NCBI GenBank assembly: GCA_023664775.1
Contig: JAMPEW010000018.1
Span: forward strand, 1 to 54,298
Reading direction: 5' to 3'
Length of the DNA: 54,298 bases
DNA from: Clostridium sp.
GTDB taxonomy: Bacteria > Bacillota > Clostridia > Lachnospirales > Lachnospiraceae
This document shows positions 17,254 through 26,611 of the stretch, one piece after another. How positions within the stretch are numbered: the first letter of the stretch is position 1; each line of letters starts with the position of its first letter. The notes beneath the pieces are model-generated. The model saw only the letters and a list, made by a program, of their open reading frames with translations, was not told the origin of the DNA and made no database searches. The translations under genes were made by a program, and so were the position numbers.

Positions 17254-18057
17254 TTATCGCACTGTGAAACAAAATCCGTATCCCTGAGGTTTTTTGTACT
17301 GGTAGATTGCAAGAGCGGCCTGTTGCGTGGACCGTGTGTCCAAATAAATATCGTAAGCATAGAGGATTGTGCTGGCGCTTAGATCTAACTGTGGGTACAT
17401 ATTGTCTGGCAGACTGCTTTTGGTTGCAGCAGAATCTAAGACAACCATGTAATTTAGTGTTTGTGTGCATATGTCTTGGTAGGCGCTTTCTCTAAGCCTG
17501 ATATCCACACAATTGTCAAAGTCCATATTTGTGTCTGCTGCAAGAATTACTCCGTTTTCTGACATAAGCAGGGTATGATAGGTGGAGGTATCAAATTTTG
17601 TAAATGTAATCTCCCAAAGATATGCCGTGTATGTCTGAAAGGTATTGTCCGTATATTTATATAAATTGCAGTCAAAGGAATACCAGTTGTTGTAATTGGA
17701 GTATAAGGATACAGGATATAGACCTGCCTGATAGTAAAGCTCCATTTGCTCCCTTGCAAGAGAAACGGCAGCATCCATAGTTAAGAAACCCTCTGTAATG
17801 TCGCACTGGGTCATTGCGCTGTCCCATGCCCCGCAGATTAACCGGATTTTATCAAGTGCGGAAAGCTTTGAAGACGCATTTCTTGCTGTTGCGGTCTGGG
17901 AGGTAAGATAATAGCTGTCAGGCGCTTCTATCACTTGGGAAAGTGCGTGCTCAGACTTTTTATCAAGCAAAAGCTCCGGAACAAAAATTGCAGAAAAAAT
18001 AGCAATCAGGGAAGCAGATACAATTAAAATTCTGAAAATGTAGTTTCCTTTTTTCAT
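17254..18057 (-). CDS. Secreted/anchored protein downstream of a histidine kinase
   Basis: A 267-residue protein with one N-terminal hydrophobic segment (about residues 8-28), predicted to be anchored outside the membrane. It follows the kinase gene on the minus strand across a hairpin-containing gap, with AGGAGATTGG before the ATG. The sequence is rich in Tyr, Thr and Ser; no domain was recognised. Its position as third gene of a regulator / kinase operon suggests an accessory of the sensor, in the manner of YycH-like proteins, but no sequence link is seen. Its stop codon abuts that of the convergent transglutaminase gene with no space between. Confidence 0.75.
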   Translation of the reverse strand: MKKGNYIFRILIVSASLIAIFSAIFVPELLLDKKSEHALSQVIEAPDSYYLTSQTATARNASSKLSALDKIRLICGAWDSAMTQCDITEGFLTMDAAVSLAREQMELYYQAGLYPVSLYSNYNNWYSFDCNLYKYTDNTFQTYTAYLWEITFTKFDTSTYHTLLMSENGVILAADTNMDFDNCVDIRLRESAYQDICTQTLNYMVVLDSAATKSSLPDNMYPQLDLSASTILYAYDIYLDTRSTQQAALAIYQYKKPQGYGFCFTVR

Positions 18058-18080
18058 AAAACCAATCTCCTATCTTGAAC

Positions 18081-18119
18081 GTCAGCCATTCCAAATTTGC
18101 TTTCAGCAAATGGGCTGAC
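18081..18119 (-). promoter_or_regulatory. Intra-operon hairpin between kinase and third gene
   Basis: GTCAGCC (18081-18087) pairs with GGCTGAC (18113-18119), enclosing a second pairing (ATTTGCT / AGCAAAT). No T run follows on the minus strand, so it is more likely an RNA-processing or partial attenuation hairpin than a terminator. Confidence 0.5.
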
Positions 18120-18123
18120 ACAA

Positions 18124-19545
18124 TTATTTTTGAATATCGCTGTCCGAAATCTGAAACAAAACGGACATGGTTGTGCCCTCGCCCAAGACACTTTCTATGT
18201 GAAAGGCGGCGCCGTGTTTTTCAAATATTGCTGCGGCAAGTGAAAGACCAAGCCCTGCACCTCCTTCACTTCGGGAACGGGATTTGTCAACCATATAAAA
18301 TTCATCACAGATTTTTGTCAGGTGTTCCTCGGAAATGCCAATGCCGAAATCCTGAACCGTAAAAACATAGCCGTCAGGGCTTCTTTGACCTGACAATAGT
18401 ACTTTACTGCCTAAAGCCGATGCTTTTCTTGCATTATCAAGAAGATTGATGAATGCTGAGCAGAGTAAGGCAAGGTCGCCCATAATAAGACATGGCGTTA
18501 TCGCCTGCTCAAGTGATATATTGCTTTTTTCATAGCTTGGCAAAACACTTTCCGTTGCCATTTTTGCAAGTAGCTGTGTGGATATGGGGGAAAGGTCAAT
18601 CAGGTCATGCTTTGTGTGTATAAAATCAAAAAGCTTGTGGGACATTGTTTCCAACCGCTTCCCCTCCTTAAAGATATAGGAGGCTGCCATAATTTGGGTT
18701 TCCCTGGAAAGCTCCTTTGAGCGTATCGTGTCGGCATAGCCGATAATCGTTGTCATAGGTGTTTTTATTTCGTGCGTAAAGTCTGCGACAAACTGCTCAT
18801 GCCGTTCCATCATATCCTGAAGCTCGTCAACATGCTCTGATACCGATTGTGCCATTTCGTTGTAGGTTTTTGCAAGCATTCCCACCTCATCCTTTGATAG
18901 AACCTTAGCCCGGGCATTATAATTTCCTTCACCAAAGCTTTTTGAAATGGCGTTTAAATGCTCAAGGGGCTTTGTGAGCAGCATACTGATAACAAACATA
19001 ATCACGGAGCAGATGACAAGTACAACAACAAGCAGGATTCTAAAATAATTTGCCTGCCTGTCAATCAGCATATATGTCTCTGTTATGTCACGTTTATTAA
19101 TAATGTTAAGGGTTTTGTCAAGAAAGGAGGTTGCTGACGTTGTAATGACATAGTGTTTGTCTTGTTCTTTTGTAAGGATATATCTTTTTTTTCCGATGCT
19201 CGTATTCTGCCATAGGGCGGATGGATAACCGGTGGTATCCACATCATTACAATACCTGATAACGTCATTATATACAATCATTACCGAAGAATTGTTTGCT
19301 GACATGTTTAATGTGGCTTCCCTGCCAACCTCCTCGAAATCAATTTGGCTTAAGTTTTGGTTTGACATGCTTAAAAGATTATATTCCACCAGGGATTGCA
19401 GTATATTGTTTTCCTCAATGGCAGTTTTAATTTGACTGTCAAGGGAAAGCGAAAAGCTCTTGTCAATCATTAGATAGCCGACAATTCCGATTGCGGTGGA
19501 CAGCAGTATTATGTTTGAAAGAAGTACCTTATATCTGAATTTCAT
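18124..19545 (-). CDS. Two-component sensor histidine kinase
   Basis: A 473-residue membrane kinase: N-terminal helix (about 8-28), an extracytoplasmic sensing domain of roughly 130 residues, a second helix (about 168-190), HAMP linker, H-box FTHEIKTPMTTIIGYAD with the phosphorylated His, N-box LINLLDNARKAS, G1 DFGIGIS and G2 GGAGLGLSL. It autophosphorylates and passes phosphate to the regulator encoded just upstream. The divergent lipoprotein / adaptor / ABC operon is the likely target, so the kinase may sense a peptide or antimicrobial at the surface. Confidence 0.95.
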   Translation of the reverse strand: MKFRYKVLLSNIILLSTAIGIVGYLMIDKSFSLSLDSQIKTAIEENNILQSLVEYNLLSMSNQNLSQIDFEEVGREATLNMSANNSSVMIVYNDVIRYCNDVDTTGYPSALWQNTSIGKKRYILTKEQDKHYVITTSATSFLDKTLNIINKRDITETYMLIDRQANYFRILLVVVLVICSVIMFVISMLLTKPLEHLNAISKSFGEGNYNARAKVLSKDEVGMLAKTYNEMAQSVSEHVDELQDMMERHEQFVADFTHEIKTPMTTIIGYADTIRSKELSRETQIMAASYIFKEGKRLETMSHKLFDFIHTKHDLIDLSPISTQLLAKMATESVLPSYEKSNISLEQAITPCLIMGDLALLCSAFINLLDNARKASALGSKVLLSGQRSPDGYVFTVQDFGIGISEEHLTKICDEFYMVDKSRSRSEGGAGLGLSLAAAIFEKHGAAFHIESVLGEGTTMSVLFQISDSDIQK

Positions 19546-19574
19546 AAAAACTCCAACTGTTATTTTTACTGTAG

Positions 19575-20237
19575 TCAGCTTTCAGCCGCATTTAATCTGT
19601 AGCCCACGCCGTATATTGTTACAAGCTGTTTGGACAGTCCTGCTTTTTTTCTGATACGTTGAATGTGAAGGTCAAGCGTTCTTGTATCAAAGGAGTAATC
19701 GGCCTCCCACACCGTTTCATATATTTTTTCCTTGAAAAGGGTAATGCCCACGTTTCTCATAAAAAGAACGAGAAGCTCAAATTCCTTTGGTGTAAGCTTA
19801 AGCGTTTCTCCGCCTTTTGTTGCCGTGTTGCTGTCTAAATCAATGACAATATCCTTGTAGGTAAGAACAGAGGTGGCTTTGTTGTAGCGGCGGAGCACGA
19901 CATTAACACGGGCTAAAAGCTCTACAATCTCAAAGGGCTTTACGATATAGTCCTCAGCGCCTAACATAAGCCCCTTTACCTTGTCCTCTAAGGCAGCCTT
20001 GGCAGTTATGAAAATAACAGGCATATTGCTTGGCTTAATATACTCCAAAAGCTCGTACCCGTCAATTTCAGGAAGCATAATATCCAACAAAACAAGGTCA
20101 AAGCTTTGTGCCTCAAGCATATCGGCAGCCGTTTTTCCGTCAAATGCAGTGTAGCATTTATAGCCTGCATCCGTAAGATTAAGCCTGATTAAATCTGATA
20201 TGGGATGCTCGTCCTCAACGATAAGAATTTTAATCAT
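19575..20237 (-). CDS. OmpR/PhoB-family response regulator
   Basis: A 220-residue regulator: receiver domain with acidic pocket (VEDE), phosphoacceptor Asp52 (LLDIMLPEIDG), switch Thr and Lys (FITAKA, IVKPFE), followed by a C-terminal winged-helix DNA-binding domain (LTPKEFELLVLFMRN, the RIRKKAGL segment and VYGVGYR-like IYGVGYRL). The start at 20237 is chosen because GGGAGG precedes it at normal spacing; an upstream ATG would begin upstream of that site. First gene of the minus-strand operon. Confidence 0.95.
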   Translation of the reverse strand: MIKILIVEDEHPISDLIRLNLTDAGYKCYTAFDGKTAADMLEAQSFDLVLLDIMLPEIDGYELLEYIKPSNMPVIFITAKAALEDKVKGLMLGAEDYIVKPFEIVELLARVNVVLRRYNKATSVLTYKDIVIDLDSNTATKGGETLKLTPKEFELLVLFMRNVGITLFKEKIYETVWEADYSFDTRTLDLHIQRIRKKAGLSKQLVTIYGVGYRLNAAES

Positions 20238-20266
20238 ATCAATGGTTCCTCCCGTAAAATAATTCA

Positions 20267-20295
20267 ATTATACTGAATACATAAAAATCTGTCAA
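20267..20295 (-). promoter_or_regulatory. Consensus sigma-A promoter of the regulator/kinase operon
   Basis: On the minus strand, TTGACA (20290-20295) and TATAAT (20267-20272) are separated by exactly 17 bases, a perfect match to the housekeeping consensus. Transcription should start near 20260, about 20 bases before the start codon. Confidence 0.85.
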
Positions 20296-20305
20296 AACTT
20301 TTTCC

Positions 20306-20365
20306 TTGATGCATTTTTGATACAATTTGGTTTTATAATGACAGTATGAACATCTGTTGTATAAT
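20306..20365 (+). promoter_or_regulatory. Promoter and possible regulator site of the lipoprotein/ABC operon
   Basis: ATGACA (20338-20343) and TATAAT (20360-20365) with a 16-base spacer form a good promoter, with transcription starting near 20372. Upstream, TTGAT occurs at 20306 and 20317, an 11-base spacing that suits an OmpR-type dimer. The divergent regulator is the obvious candidate to bind there, but this is inferred. Confidence 0.55.
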
Positions 20366-20428
20366 GTAGACATGGTAGTGTGGATTGATATGCCATATAA
20401 ATATTCATAGTGTGGGAGGTAAGACATA

Positions 20429-21844
20429 ATGAAACAAAGCTGTAAAAGAAGATATACATTTAAAAATACTGCCCTCATTTCCACTCTGATTATCCTGACA
20501 GGCATATTTACTGCATGTGGGAAACCAAGCGAGGAGGATATCGCGAAGGATTTAGGCGGGGACGTAACTGCTGCAACGATAAGCGATGCTGCGCCTATAG
20601 AGGAAGAGATACCTAAAAAATTAAATTATACAATAAATGGAGCGCAGGGCACGATAGAGGTTGATGCCGACGTATATGCCGATGGGTATGGAGCAGTGCC
20701 AACCTACAATCTAAAAAAGTATGAAAAAGATGACGAATGGCTTGCGCAGCATGCAGAGAATTTTTTTGACGATGGGGAATATGAAAATGTCAAGCCGTAT
20801 AGGGTTTGCAGCTTAGAGGAGCTGGAGCAGGAGAAAAGCTTTTGCGAGGAGCTTTTGTCACAGTATGGGACATCCGACCCTGCATATTCGATTATAGAGA
20901 AAGAAAAAACAGATATAGAAAGGGCAATTGATAACTATGTGGAAGCGGAGTATGTGAAATATCCTGACGATAAGCTGATATATGAGTTTGACAGCAGCAT
21001 TATATCACAGGATGGAAAGCCCCTTAATTATGAGAGGGCGCATCTGAAAGGACAGGCAGATGGCAAGCTGTGGTATATGAGCTATGAACGGGGGAATTAT
21101 ACCGGGATAGCGATAGATGACGAAATTTATGAGGACCCTATGGGCTGTCTGTATGGCGTCTGCCCTGAAAATACGCCAAATATTGAATATACAACAAAAA
21201 ATGATATAGGTGTTCCAAATAAATGTGACCGTGGGATGGCTGAAAAGGAAGCCGAAAAGCTGCTTGAAGCTTTTGGACTTGAAAATATGAAGCTGGTTAA
21301 TATAACATTCCTTCGTGTTGCCACAGATGAAAATGACGATGGGGAATATGTGCTGGATGGCTACAGTTTAACCTATGCGCTGTCAGTAAATGGAGTTGAC
21401 CTTTTGTACGGAGCGAGTGCCGCAACTGTAGGCGAGGAAACACACATGAATAACATGGCAGTACAGCCATTTATAAAAATAGAGGTTTCCAGCGACGGTA
21501 TATTTGGGTTTTGCATGTATGAGCAGTATGAAATTGGCGATGCATTGGCAAAAAGCTCATCAATGTTAAGCTTTGAGCAGGTAAACAACGAAGTGAAAAG
21601 CTATTACGAACAAGCTTTGGACTATAACAGGATAAATGTAAAAATAAGTGAGGTCCGGTTTGGGTATGTCTGCATAACCTATGATGGAATTTCCTATGCA
21701 ATGGTGCCTGCATGGAGATATTTTATGGTTGTCAATTCAAATATTGCAAACTATCCTCTTATTACCGTGAACGCACTTGATGGAAGCTTTTTGCTTACAG
21801 GTGACTATAGTTATACGGATTATGAATTTATGTGGCTGGACTAA
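20429..21844 (+). CDS. Lipoprotein, first of a tandem paralogous pair (DUF6034-like)
   Basis: A 471-residue surface lipoprotein: basic start, hydrophobic segment, lipobox with Cys30 (IFTAC), then a linker containing TISDAA and a large mixed domain with no recognised catalytic motif. The start follows GGGAGGTAAGACATA. A near neighbour encodes a paralogue of the same length. The pair resembles DUF6034-type Lachnospiraceae lipoproteins; the name is from memory and unsure. Placed ahead of two HlyD-like lipoproteins and an ABC transporter in one operon, it may act as a substrate-capture or accessory protein on the outer face of the membrane. Confidence 0.8.
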   Translation: MKQSCKRRYTFKNTALISTLIILTGIFTACGKPSEEDIAKDLGGDVTAATISDAAPIEEEIPKKLNYTINGAQGTIEVDADVYADGYGAVPTYNLKKYEKDDEWLAQHAENFFDDGEYENVKPYRVCSLEELEQEKSFCEELLSQYGTSDPAYSIIEKEKTDIERAIDNYVEAEYVKYPDDKLIYEFDSSIISQDGKPLNYERAHLKGQADGKLWYMSYERGNYTGIAIDDEIYEDPMGCLYGVCPENTPNIEYTTKNDIGVPNKCDRGMAEKEAEKLLEAFGLENMKLVNITFLRVATDENDDGEYVLDGYSLTYALSVNGVDLLYGASAATVGEETHMNNMAVQPFIKIEVSSDGIFGFCMYEQYEIGDALAKSSSMLSFEQVNNEVKSYYEQALDYNRINVKISEVRFGYVCITYDGISYAMVPAWRYFMVVNSNIANYPLITVNALDGSFLLTGDYSYTDYEFMWLD

Positions 21845-21885
21845 TCTGCTTTTGATAAAGGACTTACATTCAAAGGAGGTAAGAT

Positions 21886-23283
21886 ATGATGAAACAAAAT
21901 TGTGAGAGAAGATACACATTAAAAAACATGGCACTTATTTCCGCACTGATTATCCTGACAGGCATATTCACTGCATGCGGGAGGTCAAGCGAGGAGGATA
22001 TCGCAAAGGATTTAAGTGGGAATGTAACTGCTGCGACGAAAAGCGATGCTGCGCAGGAGGCAATTCCACAAAGCCTATCTTACACTGTGGAGTCACGCAG
22101 CGGCGGTAAAATAAAGGTTGAGGCGGAACTTTATGCAGACGGATATGGACAGGTTCCCACGTATAAGCTGAAAAGAAAGGATAAAGACGATGCGTGGGTG
22201 AAAGCCTACGCAGAAACGCTATTTGATAATGGGGACTATATCAATGTAAAGCCGTATGCTTTTTGCAGCAGGGAGGAGCTTGAGGCAGAAAAGCAATTTT
22301 GGGAGGAGCGGCTTGCAGATTTGGAGGACGATACCGATGCATATGAACACGTAGAGTCGAGAATTGCTCGTATTGAGTGGGAGATGGACAACTTAAAGGA
22401 TAATGCTGTTGAATATCCCGAAGACCAGCTTATATTTACGGAAGAATATTATTACCCCGAGGATAATTCAACAACCTTTTACAATAATGCACTGCTTAGG
22501 GGTGAGATTGATAAGGATGTATGGCTCTTGGAGTATGATTATGTTGTCTATGAAGCTGATAGACAAGTTGATCAGCCTGCTTTATATGGCTCCTGCCCTG
22601 AAAAACAAAATTATATTAACAATAGCTATGGCATGGATTTGGGAATATATAAAAATAAATGTGACAGGGCGGAGGCGGAGCGTGAAGCGGAACTGTTCCT
22701 TGATAAATTGGGATTTCACAACATGTCATGTGTTAAAATGAGTGAGATTCAGCCTGTTAGCGAAGGCAAGGTAAAGAACGGAGCAGACTATCTTGACGGG
22801 TATGGCATCGTTTATGCCCCGTACTTAAATGGCGTCAATATGTTTTCTGACGTGGGAGAAGGTGTAAGCGTAAATGATGGAATTACGGCTGTGCAGCCAT
22901 ATGTAATTATATGTGTAAACAGTAAGGGCGTTTACAGCTTTTGCATCATGGAGGATTATGAAATTGAGGAAACGCTTTCAGAAAAATCTCAAATGCTAAG
23001 CTTTCAGCAGATAGATGATATTGCCCATACACACTTTGATAAATTGCTGGAGGAGTATCCTTCGACACAGTATGATATTACAAAGGTAAACTTTGAATAT
23101 GTTTGCGTAGCATATGATGAAAATTCTTATGCAATGCTTCCGGTATGGGTCTATTGTTCGGAATTTATTATTGCGGGAGATACAATGCTTGATCCGGTAT
23201 TGATTATAAATGCACTTGATGGAGCGATTATATCCTCTGAGTATGTACATTGCTCTTGGGAGTATTACTCTATTATGCAATAG
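21886..23283 (+). CDS. Lipoprotein, second of the tandem pair
   Basis: A 465-residue paralogue of the preceding lipoprotein, with Cys31 in an IFTAC lipobox and the same SEEDIAKDL segment just after it. The start region is nearly identical in DNA to the first copy, while the mature domain is much more diverged (shared patterns: YADGYG, DDAWVKAYAETLFD-like, NKCDR, NALDG). GGAGG precedes a pair of ATG codons; either could start. A tandem duplication with divergent ligand-facing parts is the simplest reading. Confidence 0.8.
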   Translation: MMKQNCERRYTLKNMALISALIILTGIFTACGRSSEEDIAKDLSGNVTAATKSDAAQEAIPQSLSYTVESRSGGKIKVEAELYADGYGQVPTYKLKRKDKDDAWVKAYAETLFDNGDYINVKPYAFCSREELEAEKQFWEERLADLEDDTDAYEHVESRIARIEWEMDNLKDNAVEYPEDQLIFTEEYYYPEDNSTTFYNNALLRGEIDKDVWLLEYDYVVYEADRQVDQPALYGSCPEKQNYINNSYGMDLGIYKNKCDRAEAEREAELFLDKLGFHNMSCVKMSEIQPVSEGKVKNGADYLDGYGIVYAPYLNGVNMFSDVGEGVSVNDGITAVQPYVIICVNSKGVYSFCIMEDYEIEETLSEKSQMLSFQQIDDIAHTHFDKLLEEYPSTQYDITKVNFEYVCVAYDENSYAMLPVWVYCSEFIIAGDTMLDPVLIINALDGAIISSEYVHCSWEYYSIMQ

Positions 23284-23310
23284 CATCAAGATAAAAGGGT
23301 GGTAAAACGT

Positions 23311-24327
23311 ATGGTAAGAAAATCAAAAATAATTTGTCTTATGGCAGGCACAGCCCTTTTTTCCGTGGCGTTTACAGGGTGCAGGGGAAAGGAACACTAT
23401 GAGAAGCCCAAAACTGCCATAGAGGAATACCAGCCATGGACCTATGATGCGGTTGAGGTTGTACGTGGAGACATAGAGCCTTCCGTTGAACTGAAGCTGA
23501 AAGGAACGGAAAGTGAAACGAAGACGTATCATTCATTGTTAGATGAAATGGAGGTGGAATCCGTCAATGTTTCGGAGGGTGACACCGTATCTGAGGGGAC
23601 GGTTATGGTAACCTTCAAATCAGGTGATTTGGGAGATAAGATAGACCAATATAAAACGAGGCTTGAGGAGGACGAGCTTTTAATTGAACATTACACGAGG
23701 CTTGCTGAGATTGATAAAACGACCGATTATTCAGAGAATATCAGGCTTGTCAGGGACGATATGGGAGTTTGCAGCCTGTATATACAGGAGCTTGAAGCAA
23801 GACTTGAGGAATATAATATTGTTGCGGAGGGTGATGGTATTATTACGGGAGTTTCACAGATTCTTGATTATGGTGTGGTAGGCTCACAGGACGGACTTGT
23901 GACTGTGAAATATGGAACAGGAGAATTTGTTGCTTCCACAGAGGAGGATTTTGATTTTAAGGAGGGCGATGTATTTGAGGCAACCTATGCAAATACCATT
24001 ATAGATATTCAGCTTATAAAAACGGAAGCAGGCGGGGAAAGTGAAGATGGCAGTGTGGAGCATAAGCTTTACTTTAAGGCATTGGGGGATATAGGAAGCG
24101 TAGTTTCCTATGATACGCTTTATCTGAGCGTAAATAAAAAGGTAATTAAAGACGTTTTATACGTTCCTGAGGAGGCATTGTTTCAAGTTGATGAAAAATA
24201 CTATGTGTATGTGATGGATGACAGGAATATGAGGCATGGCGCAGAGGTAACGATAGGCGATACCGAAAACGGATACACGGTAATAAAATCAGGTCTTACA
24301 GAGGGTGATAAGGTGGTGATTAATTAA
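23311..24327 (+). CDS. HlyD/MFP-type adaptor lipoprotein
   Basis: A 338-residue lipoprotein (lipobox FTGC, Cys24). The ATG at 23311 is preferred over GTG 23299, which sits in the ribosome site. It has the adaptor order of a biotinyl-lipoyl half (VNVSEGDTVSEGTVMVTF), a coiled-coil hairpin (about 110-170), the second lipoyl half (IVAEGDGIITGV), a beta-barrel and a C-terminal VYVMDDRNMRHGAEVTIG segment. Such proteins link an inner-membrane transporter to its surroundings. In a monoderm they pair with MacB/FtsX exporters. The stop overlaps the next start by one base. Confidence 0.88.
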   Translation: MVRKSKIICLMAGTALFSVAFTGCRGKEHYEKPKTAIEEYQPWTYDAVEVVRGDIEPSVELKLKGTESETKTYHSLLDEMEVESVNVSEGDTVSEGTVMVTFKSGDLGDKIDQYKTRLEEDELLIEHYTRLAEIDKTTDYSENIRLVRDDMGVCSLYIQELEARLEEYNIVAEGDGIITGVSQILDYGVVGSQDGLVTVKYGTGEFVASTEEDFDFKEGDVFEATYANTIIDIQLIKTEAGGESEDGSVEHKLYFKALGDIGSVVSYDTLYLSVNKKVIKDVLYVPEEALFQVDEKYYVYVMDDRNMRHGAEVTIGDTENGYTVIKSGLTEGDKVVIN

Positions 24328-26609
24328 TGAAAAAGGTACATAAGAAATTGATTGCTAATGTTCTTTTGCTTGCCCTTGCTCTTACAGGGTGTGGGAGAGA
24401 TGTTCCTGAAGCGCCGCCTCTTATGGAGTCCCTTGTCGCGAACGAGTCCTTCAGACCGGTGGAATATGGCGATATAGGTTTAAATCAACGGCTGTCAGGC
24501 ATTGTCATGGGTACGGTTTCTCCTGCGGAGTATTGTCATTTCTTTCCTACGACCGTTCAGGTAAGCGAGGTGTGCGTAAGCATGGGTGATTATGTTTCAG
24601 CGGGTGATGTGATTGCCATTGCAGATGTTGATGCGTGCAAAAAAACGATTGATGACCTGAACGGACAGCTTTCAAATCTGACAAGCTGCCATGAGGCAGA
24701 CGAGGCGATATACAATCATACGAGAAAAATACGGGAATATGAAAAAGCGGCATATATGGAAAACGGCGACAGTACCCAGGCAGCAGCAAAAGAAACCGAG
24801 ATTGGTATTTTGGACGAAAACAGAAGATATGACAATATGTTATATGAACATAAGGTGAGTGACATAAAGGAGGATATAGCTAAAAATCAGGAGATTGTAA
24901 ACGATGGCGCACTGAAAGCGAGAGTAAGTGGAACGGTTGTTTACTGCAAGGATTTATCGGAGGGAAAAATGGCAGCCATAGATGAAAATATTGTGGTGGT
25001 TGCTGATTATGATGATTGCTATATTGAGGTGCTTGACCTTGGTGCAATAGAGGTGGAGACAGGCAGCTTTGACCCTTCAAAATATGAAACAATATATACC
25101 GTTAAGGACGGGGAGAAAAAACATCTTGAGGAATATTCTTACAGCAAGCTTGAGAAAATCGCCATAGAGAATAAAAGCGTCAATCCGCCCGTAAGGTTTT
25201 ATTACGCCGATGGCACGAAGCTTGATAATGTAGGAGAAATGATGCCTATCTTTTTCATCATGTATGGACGGGAAGGGGTACTGCGCATTGAAAAGGAGTC
25301 TCTTTATGAGGATGGCGAGGGGGATTATGTATATGTAAAAACAGAAAATGGAAAAGAGAAAAGATATGTGGAGTTAGGTACGGCGGATAAATGCTACAGG
25401 GAGGTTGTAAGCGGTTTGTCTGAGGGCGAGCTTGTATATTATAGTGCGGAGCAGGTTATGCCGGATAAATATGATACGTATACGGTGAGCAATGGAAGCT
25501 ATGAGGAAAGACAGAAGGCTACAAGCTACACCGTGGAAAACACCACAGCCATAGCATATTATTTAGAGTATGAGGGTGTGCTTTCCAGCATTTATTTTAA
25601 TCCGGGCGATTATGTAAATGCAGGCGATGTCGTTTGTCAGATAAAGACGGATAAGGGAAATGCCATGCTTACGGAAAAGAAAAATTCTATTGATAAGCTA
25701 AATGCACAGCACACAGACACAATGAAAGCATATGATGAGCAGCTTGCAGCGATAGAAGCACAGATATACGAACTGGATCATGCTGAAGCGCAGGAGATAG
25801 CGGAACCTGAAACAGCTACCGTAAGCGATGCGGCAACCCCTAGCGACGCAGTGGAGGAATTTGTAAATCCATATGCAAGGGATATGCTTGACTGCGAGCG
25901 GGAGATTATCCAGTGGCAAAAAAAGCTTGAAACAATAAACTATGAATATCAGCTTGCCGGTCTTAACGAGGAGTATGAAAGCTTAAGCAAGAACAATGAC
26001 GGCAGCGGCAATATTTCCATTTGTGCAAACGAAAGTGGAACAATATCGGACATTTCTGTCAGTGAGGGAAAAAACATACCGGCAGGAACAAAGCTGTTTT
26101 TCATAAATACACAGACAAGTCCGTGTGTCAGTATACATGCAGGCTCATTGGGACTGGGGCAGCAGCTTACATTTCAGGACGAGGAGGGCAAGGTATATTA
26201 CGGAGAGGTAGTAGGCTTAGGTTCAAATGGGAAAAGCTATATAACGACAATGAATGATACGGTTTATGTTACGAGAAACCTGGCGCAGGAGAATACGGGG
26301 AAATGCTATATCAGCATGGAGGACAAAAGCTTCTATGAGCTGGAGGGCAAAAAAGCAAAAATGAGTATAGAGTATTCGGTAAGCAGCATACCGGGGAGCA
26401 TTGTACTGCCGGGGAAGGGAATTGTTTATAAAGAAGTGGACAAGGAAAGCAGTCGGACAAGATATTATGTTTGGAAGATAGTGGACGATACGCTTGTAAA
26501 GAAGTATGTCACCTTAGCCAGTGATATCGACGGAGAAAGCATTTGCGTCATTGAGGGCTTATCGGAGGGTGACGTGCTTGCAACAGAACCAGTAACCAAG
26601 GAGGAATAA
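24327..26609 (+). CDS. Double HlyD/MFP-type adaptor lipoprotein
   Basis: A 760-residue lipoprotein (LTGC, Cys22) that appears to contain two adaptor modules in series. The first half has a lipoyl start (VCVSMGDYVSAGDVIAIADV), a coiled coil and a matching return (ARVSGTVVYC). The second half repeats this (IYFNPGDYVNAGDVVCQIKT, a hairpin, then ESGTISDISVSEGKNIPAGT), and ends with a barrel and LSEGDVL. A Thr/Ser-Asp-Ala-rich linker with ATVSDAATPSDA interrupts the second coil. At about twice the normal size it could supply two hairpins from one chain. It is translated with overlap to the previous adaptor and immediately precedes the permease. Confidence 0.85.
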   Translation: MKKVHKKLIANVLLLALALTGCGRDVPEAPPLMESLVANESFRPVEYGDIGLNQRLSGIVMGTVSPAEYCHFFPTTVQVSEVCVSMGDYVSAGDVIAIADVDACKKTIDDLNGQLSNLTSCHEADEAIYNHTRKIREYEKAAYMENGDSTQAAAKETEIGILDENRRYDNMLYEHKVSDIKEDIAKNQEIVNDGALKARVSGTVVYCKDLSEGKMAAIDENIVVVADYDDCYIEVLDLGAIEVETGSFDPSKYETIYTVKDGEKKHLEEYSYSKLEKIAIENKSVNPPVRFYYADGTKLDNVGEMMPIFFIMYGREGVLRIEKESLYEDGEGDYVYVKTENGKEKRYVELGTADKCYREVVSGLSEGELVYYSAEQVMPDKYDTYTVSNGSYEERQKATSYTVENTTAIAYYLEYEGVLSSIYFNPGDYVNAGDVVCQIKTDKGNAMLTEKKNSIDKLNAQHTDTMKAYDEQLAAIEAQIYELDHAEAQEIAEPETATVSDAATPSDAVEEFVNPYARDMLDCEREIIQWQKKLETINYEYQLAGLNEEYESLSKNNDGSGNISICANESGTISDISVSEGKNIPAGTKLFFINTQTSPCVSIHAGSLGLGQQLTFQDEEGKVYYGEVVGLGSNGKSYITTMNDTVYVTRNLAQENTGKCYISMEDKSFYELEGKKAKMSIEYSVSSIPGSIVLPGKGIVYKEVDKESSRTRYYVWKIVDDTLVKKYVTLASDIDGESICVIEGLSEGDVLATEPVTKEE

Positions 26610-26611
26610 TA

